Shown in pieces: positions 38,643 to 45,817 of a DNA stretch of 64,000 bases. The stretch lies in the NCBI GenBank assembly GCA_022566735.1, contig JADFIG010000001.1, positions 62,001-126,000 on the forward strand, read 5' to 3'. The notes under the pieces were generated by a model. That model was not told the origin of the DNA. It saw only the letters and a list, made by a program, of their open reading frames with translations, and made no database searches. The translations under genes were made by a program, and so were the position numbers. Numbering within the stretch: position 1 is the stretch's first letter; every line of letters starts with the position of its first letter. Origin of the DNA: Pseudomonadota bacterium. Lineage in GTDB: Bacteria; Pseudomonadota; Gammaproteobacteria; Burkholderiales; Burkholderiaceae_C.

Positions 38643-39024
38643 GCCCGCATCAGCAGGCCCGCCGCCCCAAGGGTCGGTCTGAGATCTTCACGACGCTGCC
38701 CTCGAAGGGCTCGGCGAAGGTCTGTTGCGCGTCGCGCAGCAAGGCCATGGCCACTGCTTCGCCCAAGGCCGGCGCGCGCGGGATGCGCGGCGGGGACCGC
38801 CACGGTGCAAGTGGCATTGCAGCGGCGATGTTGGACGGCACGGCCTGCCCTGGCGGAACAGCGGTGTGAAAGCACCAGGGTCGGCGGCAGGGCTGTGTGC
38901 GGTGTGCAGCACCATGACACCGCTCATGCAAGGAGGGCAGACCCATGCTCGGCAATCGCAGTTGGCATGGGCCCCGTTCATCGGTTAGGGTCCCAACTCC
39001 TGCCCACTTCCAAACACCCAGGAC

Positions 39025-40314
39025 ATGACCTCATCTGCCCACTGGAAATTCGAGACCCTGTCGGTGCACGCCGGCTACTCGCCCGACCCGACCACCAAGG
39101 CGGTGGCGGTGCCCATCTACCAGACGGCGGCCTACGCCTTCGACAGCGCCCAGCATGGCGCCGACCTGTTCGACCTCAAGGTGCCGGGCAACATCTACAC
39201 CCGCATCATGAACCCCACCACCGACGTGCTGGAGCAGCGCATCGCCGCGCTGGAAGGCGGTGTGGGCGCGCTGGCGCTGGCCTCGGGCCAGGCGGCCGTC
39301 ACCTACGCCATCCTGACCATCGCCGAGGCGGGCGACAACTTCATCTCGTCGACGGCGCTGTACGGCGGCACCTACAACCTGTTCGCGCACACCCTGCCGC
39401 AGTGGGGCATCACCGCGCGTTTCGCCGACCACCGCGACCCGGCCAGCTTCGAGGGCCTCATCGACGCGCGCACCAAGGCCATCTTCGTGGAGTCCCTGGG
39501 CAACCCCTCGGGCAACATCACCGACATCGCCCGCATCGCCGAGATCGCCCACCGCCACGGCGTGCCGCTGATCGTCGACAACACCGTGCCCAGCCCCTAC
39601 CTGTGCCGTCCCATCGAGCACGGCGCCGACATCGTCGTGCACTCGCTGACCAAGTACGTGGGCGGCCACGGCACCAGCATCGGCGGCGCCATCGTCGACT
39701 CGGGCAAGTTCCCCTGGGCCCAGCACAAGGAGCGCTTCAAGCGCCTCAACGAACCCGATGTCAGCTACCACGGCGTGGTCTACACCGAGGCCCTGGGCCC
39801 GGCGGCCTACATCGGCCGGGCGCGCGTGGTGCCCTTGCGCAACACCGGCGCGGCCATCTCGCCCTTCAACGCCTTCCTGATCCTGCAGGGCGTGGAGACG
39901 CTGGGCCTGCGCATGGACCGCATCAGCGCCAACACCCTGAAGATCGCGCAGCACCTGCAGAAGCACCCGCGTGTGAAGTGGGTGAACTACGCCGGCCTGG
40001 CAGACCACCCGGAACACCCGCTGGTGCAGAAGTACCTCAGCGGCCAGGCCTCGGGGGTGCTGACCTTTGGCGTGCCGGGCGGCCGCGAAGGGGGCGCGCG
40101 CTTCCTGGACGGCCTGCAGCTGTTCACCCGCCTGGTCAACATCGGCGACGTGCGCTCGCTGGCCACGCACCCGGCCTCGACCACGCACCGCCAGCTCAAC
40201 CCCGACGAACTGGCCAAGGCCGGCGTCGGCGAAGACACGGTGCGCCTGTCGGTTGGCATCGAGCACATCGACGACCTGATCGCCGACCTCGACCAGGCCC
40301 TGGCGCAGGCCTGA
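39025..40314 (+). CDS. metY: O-acetylhomoserine aminocarboxypropyltransferase (PLP Cys/Met metabolism family)
   Basis: [72 protein letters not shown]. Confidence 0.93.
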   Translation: MTSSAHWKFETLSVHAGYSPDPTTKAVAVPIYQTAAYAFDSAQHGADLFDLKVPGNIYTRIMNPTTDVLEQRIAALEGGVGALALASGQAAVTYAILTIAEAGDNFISSTALYGGTYNLFAHTLPQWGITARFADHRDPASFEGLIDARTKAIFVESLGNPSGNITDIARIAEIAHRHGVPLIVDNTVPSPYLCRPIEHGADIVVHSLTKYVGGHGTSIGGAIVDSGKFPWAQHKERFKRLNEPDVSYHGVVYTEALGPAAYIGRARVVPLRNTGAAISPFNAFLILQGVETLGLRMDRISANTLKIAQHLQKHPRVKWVNYAGLADHPEHPLVQKYLSGQASGVLTFGVPGGREGGARFLDGLQLFTRLVNIGDVRSLATHPASTTHRQLNPDELAKAGVGEDTVRLSVGIEHIDDLIADLDQALAQA

Positions 40315-40332
40315 CCAAGGACCGGGCAGCGG

Positions 40333-41829
40333 TCAGCGCAACACCGACCGCTGCCCCGCCAGCCGGTGCAGCACGCTCACCAGCGTGTCGATCTCCGCGC
40401 AGGTGTTGTAGAACGCCAGCGAGGGGCGCACCGTGGCCTCCAGCCCGAAGCGCCGCAGGATGGGCTGGGCGCAGTGGTGGCCCGAACGCACGGCGATGCC
40501 CGCCTCGTTCAGGGCCCGCCCGACCTCCTCGGTCTGGTAGCCCCGCAAGGTGAAGGACAGCACCGCGGCCTTGTCCGGGGCCGTGCCGATCAGTTTCAGC
40601 CCTGGCACGTCCTGGAGCAGGCCCGTCGCGTAGACCAGCAACTGGTGCTCGTAGGCGCCGATGGCATCGATGCCCAGCTGCTGCACGTAGTCGATGGCCG
40701 CGCCCAGGCCCACCGCATCGGCGATGTTGCCCGTGCCGGCCTCGAAGCGCCCGGGGGCATCGTGGTACTGCGTGTGCTCGAAGGTCACGTCCTTGATCAT
40801 GTTGCCGCCACCTTGCCAGGGCGGCGTCTCGTTGAGCAGCGCCTCCTTGCCGTACAGCACGCCGATGCCCGTCGGCGCGAACACCTTGTGGCCGGAGAAC
40901 ACGAACCAGTCGCAGTCCAGGTCGGCCACATCGGTGCGCAGGTGTGACACCGACTGCGCGCCATCGACCAGCACCTTGGCGCCCGCGCTGTGGGCCATGG
41001 CCACCATCTGCTTGGCTGGCGTGACCGTGCCCAGCGCGTTCGACACCTGCGTGAAGGACACGATCTTCGTGCGCGGGCCCAGCAGCTTGGCGTATTCGTC
41101 CAGCAGCACCTGGCCGTCGTCGTCCACCGGGATGACGCGCAGCTTCGCGCCCGTGCGGGCACACAGCTGCTGCCAGGGCACGATGTTGGCGTGGTGCTCC
41201 AGGTGGCTGACGATGACCTCGTCGCCTTCGCGCAGCTTCGCCTCGCCCCAGCTTTTGGCCACCAGGTTGATGGCCTCGGTGGTGCCCCGCACGAACACGA
41301 CCTCGTTGACCGAGCGCGCGTTCAGGAAACCGCGCACCTTTTCGCGCGCGCCCTCGTAGGCGTCCGTGGCGCGCGCTGCCAGGGCGTGCGCGGCGCGGTG
41401 GATGTTGGAGTTCTCGTGCGCGTAGAAGTGCGCGATGCGGTCGATCACCGACTGCGGCTTGTGCGTGGTCGCGGCGTTGTCCAGCCAGATCAGCGGCTTG
41501 CCGTTGACGTGCTCGCGCAGCACCGGGAAATCGCGCCGCACCAGGTTGACATCGAAGGGCGGGGTCACGCCATGGGCCTGCGGCGACCAGGGCAAGGCCG
41601 CCTGCCCGGGCACCTGGAGGCCCGGCGCGTGACCGGCCAGCCCGCTGAAGCCTGAGGCAAGGAAGTAGAACGACGGCGTCGTGCCATGGCCGGCCGCTTG
41701 CGGCGACCGCGACGGGGCGCGCAGGGACAGCAACTCACCGATCTCCGCATCCGAGGGCAGGCCCCAGTCCGAAGGGTTCAGCGTTGGGAGGGGCGCCACG
41801 CCCAGGGCGTTGTGCTCACTTGTACTCAT
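40333..41829 (-). CDS. Family 2A encapsulin cargo: SufS-type cysteine desulfurase with N-terminal extension
   Basis: SufS-like core (WLDNAATTHKPQSVIDRI, FSGHKVFAPTGIGVLYGK, VRSGHHCAQPILRRFG) preceded by about 90 aa Pro/Ala/Gly-rich region; overlaps encapsulin shell gene. Confidence 0.9.
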   Translation of the reverse strand: MSTSEHNALGVAPLPTLNPSDWGLPSDAEIGELLSLRAPSRSPQAAGHGTTPSFYFLASGFSGLAGHAPGLQVPGQAALPWSPQAHGVTPPFDVNLVRRDFPVLREHVNGKPLIWLDNAATTHKPQSVIDRIAHFYAHENSNIHRAAHALAARATDAYEGAREKVRGFLNARSVNEVVFVRGTTEAINLVAKSWGEAKLREGDEVIVSHLEHHANIVPWQQLCARTGAKLRVIPVDDDGQVLLDEYAKLLGPRTKIVSFTQVSNALGTVTPAKQMVAMAHSAGAKVLVDGAQSVSHLRTDVADLDCDWFVFSGHKVFAPTGIGVLYGKEALLNETPPWQGGGNMIKDVTFEHTQYHDAPGRFEAGTGNIADAVGLGAAIDYVQQLGIDAIGAYEHQLLVYATGLLQDVPGLKLIGTAPDKAAVLSFTLRGYQTEEVGRALNEAGIAVRSGHHCAQPILRRFGLEATVRPSLAFYNTCAEIDTLVSVLHRLAGQRSVLR

Positions 41830-42733
41830 GGTACTTGTCGACCTCCACGTTTTCGAGCACCGCGATGGCATCGTCGGTCAGCACCGCCAGCGAGCAGTAC
41901 AGCGACACCAGGTAGGACGCGATCGCCTTGTGGTTGATGCCCATGAAGCGCACCGCCAGGCCCGGGCTTTGCGCGCCCGGCAGGTCCGGCTGGTACAGGC
42001 CCACCACGCCCTGGCGGCTCTCGCCGGTGCGCAGCAGCAGGATCTTGGTCTTGTTGTCCTCGACCTTGATCTTGTCGCAGGGGATCAGCGGCACGCCGCG
42101 CCAGGTGATGAACTGCGAGCCGAACAGCGACACCGTCGGGGGCGGCACACCGCGGCGGGTGCACTCGCGGCCAAAGGCGGTGATGGCCTGCGGGTGGGCC
42201 AGGAAGAAGCCCGGCTCCTTCCACACCTTGCCCAGCAGCTCGTCGAGGTCGTCGGGCGTGGGCGCGCCAGTGCGGGTCTGGAGGTGCTGCTGCGGCGCGA
42301 TGTTGGCCAGCAGGCCGTATTCCTTGTTGTTGATCAGCTCGGCTTCCTGGCGCTCCTTGATCGTCTCGATGGTCAGGCGCAGCTGCTCGGCGATCTGGTT
42401 GTAGGGCTTGGAGTACAGGTCCGACACGCGCGTGTGCACGTCCAGCACCGTGTTGACGGCCGACAGCAGGTACTCGCGCGGGTTGTCGATGTAGTCGACG
42501 AAGGTCTGCGGCAGCTCGCGCTCGTCGCGGCCCGAACAGTCCACCGTCACGCTGGAAGCGTCCTTGACCTTGTTGACGCGGTAGATGCCGGCCTCCACCG
42601 GCACCCACTGCAGCAGGTGGGTCAGCCAGCGTGGCGTGATCGTGCCCATCTGGGGCACGGTGCGGGTGGCGATGGCAAGTTGCCGTGCAGCGATGTCGCC
42701 CAGCGCGGTGCTGTGCTCGTGGGTGTTGGCCAT
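41816..42733 (-). CDS. Family 2A encapsulin nanocompartment shell protein (SrpI-like)
   Basis: About 305 aa; TITPRWLTHLLQWVPVEAGIYRVNKVKD, SGRDERELPQTFVDYIDNPREYLLSAVNTVLDVHTRVSDLYSKPYNQ, adjacent to cysteine desulfurase and serine acetyltransferase. Confidence 0.9.
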   Translation of the reverse strand: MANTHEHSTALGDIAARQLAIATRTVPQMGTITPRWLTHLLQWVPVEAGIYRVNKVKDASSVTVDCSGRDERELPQTFVDYIDNPREYLLSAVNTVLDVHTRVSDLYSKPYNQIAEQLRLTIETIKERQEAELINNKEYGLLANIAPQQHLQTRTGAPTPDDLDELLGKVWKEPGFFLAHPQAITAFGRECTRRGVPPPTVSLFGSQFITWRGVPLIPCDKIKVEDNKTKILLLRTGESRQGVVGLYQPDLPGAQSPGLAVRFMGINHKAIASYLVSLYCSLAVLTDDAIAVLENVEVDKYHEYK

Positions 42734-42778
42734 GGGCCGTCTCTCCGTGGTGGTGGTGAAAGCAGGGTTGGGGGGCGC

Positions 42779-43696
42779 TCAGGCCTGGCGGCTGAGCGCC
42801 TGGCTGACGTTGCTGTGCGGCGGCACGCTCTGCGTGAGCCAGACGTTGCCGCCGATGGTCGAGCCGCGGCCGATCGTGATGCGGCCCAGCACCGTGGCGC
42901 CGGCGTAGATCACCACGTCGTCCTCGACGATGGGGTGGCGCGGCAGGCCCTTGAGCAGGTGGCCGTTGTCGTCGGCGGGGAAGCGCTTGGCGCCCAGCGT
43001 CACGGCCTGGTAGAGGCGCACGTTCTGGCCGATCACGCAGGTCTCGCCGATGACGACGCCGGTGCCGTGGTCGATGAAGAAGCCCTGGCCGATCTGCGCG
43101 CCCGGGTGGATGTCGATGCCCGTGCGGGCGTGGGCGATGTCGGCGATCAGGCGCGCCAGCAGCGGCGTGCCCAGCCGGTAGAGCGCATGGGCGATGCGGT
43201 GGTGGACGATGGCCGTGATGCCCGGGTAGCACAGCAGGATCTCCGACATGCCGGTGGCGGCCGGATCGCCATGCCAGGCGGCCTGCAGGTCGCTGAAGAG
43301 CACGCCGCGGAGGGCCGGCAGCTGTTCGGCCAGGGCCTGCACGATGCCCACCGCCTGGTCGGCCAGCGCCGCCTCGCCCGGGGACCCGACCGTGGTGGCG
43401 AACTTCAGCGCACGGCGCACCTGGTCGGCCAGCGTGCCCAGCGTGTCGTGCAGGGTGTGGCCCACGAAGAAGTCGATGCTGTCGTCGGTCAGGTCGGGGC
43501 GCCCGTAGTGCGTGGGGAACAGCGCGGCAGACAGGCCCTGCATGACGGCCGTGAGGGCCTCCCGCGAAGGCAACTCGCGCAGCCGCCCCTGGTGGCGCAC
43601 GCGGTGCGTGACCTCGCGCGATTCACGCAGGGCCTGCACCACATGCGGCAGGTGCCAGTGGGCCGGGGGGATGGGGTCGGAGGTTGTCTCGGGCAT
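42779..43696 (-). CDS. Serine O-acetyltransferase (EpsC/CysE type)
   Basis: Left-handed beta-helix repeats: GIDIHPGAQIGQGFFIDHGTGVVIGETCVIGQNVRLYQAVTLGAKRF. Confidence 0.93.
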   Translation of the reverse strand: MPETTSDPIPPAHWHLPHVVQALRESREVTHRVRHQGRLRELPSREALTAVMQGLSAALFPTHYGRPDLTDDSIDFFVGHTLHDTLGTLADQVRRALKFATTVGSPGEAALADQAVGIVQALAEQLPALRGVLFSDLQAAWHGDPAATGMSEILLCYPGITAIVHHRIAHALYRLGTPLLARLIADIAHARTGIDIHPGAQIGQGFFIDHGTGVVIGETCVIGQNVRLYQAVTLGAKRFPADDNGHLLKGLPRHPIVEDDVVIYAGATVLGRITIGRGSTIGGNVWLTQSVPPHSNVSQALSRQA

Positions 43697-43997
43697 GTGT
43701 CGGTGGCGGCGTGGAGCGTGCCGTGTGCCATCGACTGTGCTGCTGCAGCGATCGTGCGTCCAATGACGAGATCGCGCCTGCGCGGCCCATGCGCGCGTTT
43801 GGCATGAGCACATGCGCTTGGCTTGTTTGGCCCGTTCGGGCACTCCCCCGCTTCAGGGGTTCCCCGTGGCTGTGCGCTTTGCCACACTCCGCCGTGTTGC
43901 CGATGCGCCCCAAGCCCAGGCCTGCGCGGTGCGCTACCGCGCGCCCGAAGTCGATGGCGGCGTGCCGCGCATCGCCGCCCGCACCGACGGCTGCTGA

Positions 43998-44945
43998 TCA
44001 GGCCGGGGCGGTGCTGGGCGAGGCCGCGTGGCCTGACCGGCCGCCTGATCGGACCAGTTGAGCCTGCAGGAACGGCACCACGGCCTGGGCCACCGCCTGC
44101 GGGTTGTCGGCGAACGGGAAGTGTCCGCTGTCCGGCAGCATCACCACCTGCGCCTGGTGGAAGGTCTCCTTTTGCTGCTCGGCCAGGCGCGCGGGCAGGT
44201 AGGGGTCGGCCGCGCCCCAGACGACCAGGGTGGGCGGCTGGATGGGGGCCAGCATCGCGGCCAGGGTGGCGCTGCGCTCTTCCAGTTGGCCGGTGGCGCG
44301 GTAGAGCCTGAGGACGGCGCGCTTGGTGCCCCAGTCCATGTCGCGGTACATGCGGTCCACGAAGGCCGGTGGCAGGCCGCGCGGGGCGCCCTTGCCCAGC
44401 ACCCAGCCGAAACCGCTGCGCGTGGTGGTCAACTGGGCCAGCTCGCCCAGCAGCGGGGTGCGCCAGATGCGCGCCATCGTGTGCCAGCGGTAGCCGCGCA
44501 TCACGCCGGTGTTGACCAGCGTCAGGCTGGCCAGCGACATCGGGTTCAGGGCTGCCCACATCAGCCCCCAGGGCCCCCCGAAATCGTGCAGCACCAGGTG
44601 CGCGCGCAGCACCCCGAGCTGGCGCAAGGCCTCGCCCAGGAACGTCGCACCGCCTTCCACCGAATAGGGGAAGCTCGCCGGCTTCTCGGCCTGGCCGAAG
44701 CCCGGCATGTCGAAGGCGATGACGCGACCGTGGGGCGACACATCCTCCATCAGCTCGCGCCAGTCCTCGCTGCTGCCGGGGTTGCCATGCACGAACACCA
44801 CGGCTTCGGTGGCGTGCAGGTCGGCGCCGCCTTGCAGCACGCGGGTGCGCACGCCGCAGGCGGTCAGGGTGGACGACTGCAAGGGCCAGCCAGGTTGCGT
44901 CGGGGTGGGCATGGGCGTCTCCAGCGGTGTGAGGCTGGCCGACAT
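43998..44945 (-). CDS. Alpha/beta hydrolase
   Basis: VFVHGNPGSSEDWRELMEDVSPHGRVIAFDMPGFG, VVWGAADPYLP, DSGHFPFADNP. Confidence 0.9.
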   Translation of the reverse strand: MSASLTPLETPMPTPTQPGWPLQSSTLTACGVRTRVLQGGADLHATEAVVFVHGNPGSSEDWRELMEDVSPHGRVIAFDMPGFGQAEKPASFPYSVEGGATFLGEALRQLGVLRAHLVLHDFGGPWGLMWAALNPMSLASLTLVNTGVMRGYRWHTMARIWRTPLLGELAQLTTTRSGFGWVLGKGAPRGLPPAFVDRMYRDMDWGTKRAVLRLYRATGQLEERSATLAAMLAPIQPPTLVVWGAADPYLPARLAEQQKETFHQAQVVMLPDSGHFPFADNPQAVAQAVVPFLQAQLVRSGGRSGHAASPSTAPA

Positions 44946-44957
44946 GATGCAGGCAAA

Positions 44958-45404
44958 TCAGCCCTGGCGACATCCGGGCGGATGCCCGACATCGGCCTGC
45001 CCCCCGAGGGCCAGGTCATCGAGGATGGGGCAGGGCGAGCGCCCGTCACCCTGGCACTCCTTGGCCAGGCGGCTGAGCGTGCGCTTCATGGACTCCAACT
45101 CGTCGATGCGCTGCTGCAAGGCGTCGATGTGCTGTGTGGCCAGCTTCTTCACCGAGGCGCTGGCGCGGCGGCGGTTGCGCCACAGGTCCAGCAACTGGGC
45201 GATGTCGGCCATGCCGAAGCCCAGATCGCGCGCCCGGCGGATGAAGTGCAGGGTGTGGACGGCGGCCTCGCCATAGAGGCGGTAGCCGGCGTCCGTGCGC
45301 GGGGCGGGCGGCAGCAGCCCCAGCCCCTCGTAATGCCGGATCATCTTGGGCGACACGCCGGTCAGGCGGGCCGCCTCGCCGATGTGCCTGAGGGCCTCGG
45401 GCAT
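44958..45404 (-). CDS. cueR: MerR-family Cu(I)-responsive regulator (CueR-like)
   Basis: HIGEAARLTGVSPKMIRHYEGLGLLPPAPRTDAGYRLY; metal-loop type C-term; adjacent copZ/copA. Confidence 0.88.
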   Translation of the reverse strand: MPEALRHIGEAARLTGVSPKMIRHYEGLGLLPPAPRTDAGYRLYGEAAVHTLHFIRRARDLGFGMADIAQLLDLWRNRRRASASVKKLATQHIDALQQRIDELESMKRTLSRLAKECQGDGRSPCPILDDLALGGQADVGHPPGCRQG

Positions 45405-45619
45405 CAGCCCAGCACCTCGTAGCCCTCGTCGGCGATGGCCGCGGCGGCGGCCTCCCGGCTGAGCTGGGTGCGCACCGACACCTTGCCCTGGGGCAGGTCG
45501 ACGCTGACCTGGGCGTCGGCATCGCGCGCCTGCAGGGCCTGGGTCACGGCCTTGACGCAGTGCTGGCAGCTCATGCCCTTGACCTGGAGTTCGTGGGTGA
45601 GGGGGGCGGGGGTGCTCAT
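45404..45619 (-). CDS. Heavy-metal-associated (CopZ-like) copper chaperone
   Basis: LQVKGMSCQHCVKAVTQAL GMxCxxC motif; stop overlaps cueR start by 1 nt. Confidence 0.9.
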   Translation of the reverse strand: MSTPAPLTHELQVKGMSCQHCVKAVTQALQARDADAQVSVDLPQGKVSVRTQLSREAAAAAIADEGYEVLG

Positions 45620-45647
45620 GGCGGGGTCCTTTCTGTTCAAGGCTGCC

Positions 45648-45678
45648 ACAGTAAAGCTTGACACCATGTCAGAGTCAA
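45648..45678 (-). promoter_or_regulatory. CueR-type promoter for copZ-cueR
   Basis: Minus strand TTGACT-19 nt-TACTGT with CTGACA-TGG-TGTCAA in the spacer. Confidence 0.6.
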
Positions 45679-45693
45679 GCGGTGCGCGCAAAG

Positions 45694-45729
45694 GCACTTG
45701 CATGAGCACTTGCATGGGCACTTGCTTGA
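45694..45729 (+). repeat. Three tandem 12-bp repeats
   Basis: GCACTTGCATGA / GCACTTGCATGG / GCACTTGCTTGA. Confidence 0.85.
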
Positions 45730-45756
45730 CTTTGACACCATGTCAAGGTGGACACT
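45726..45756 (+). promoter_or_regulatory. CueR-type promoter for copA
   Basis: TTGACT-19 nt-GACACT with perfect inverted repeat TTGACA-CCA-TGTCAA in the spacer. Confidence 0.6.
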
Positions 45757-45817
45757 GTCGCCGTGCCCAGTGCCGCAGCCCATGCGCCACCGCCCCTCAC
45801 GCCTCCCGAGTCCCGCC

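Noticed and set aside
43812-43997. 61-aa plus-strand ORF upstream of the encapsulin operon
   Set aside because: Short, no ribosome-binding site or motif evident, and convergent with flanking minus-strand genes; could be real but unsupported.
45698-45817. His-rich N-terminal extension of CopA (MHEHLHGHLLDFD...)
   Set aside because: Attractive as a metal-binding tail, but it is produced by the 12-bp repeats and begins upstream of the copA -35/-10, so it would not be in the transcript from that promoter; ATG 45818 fits better.
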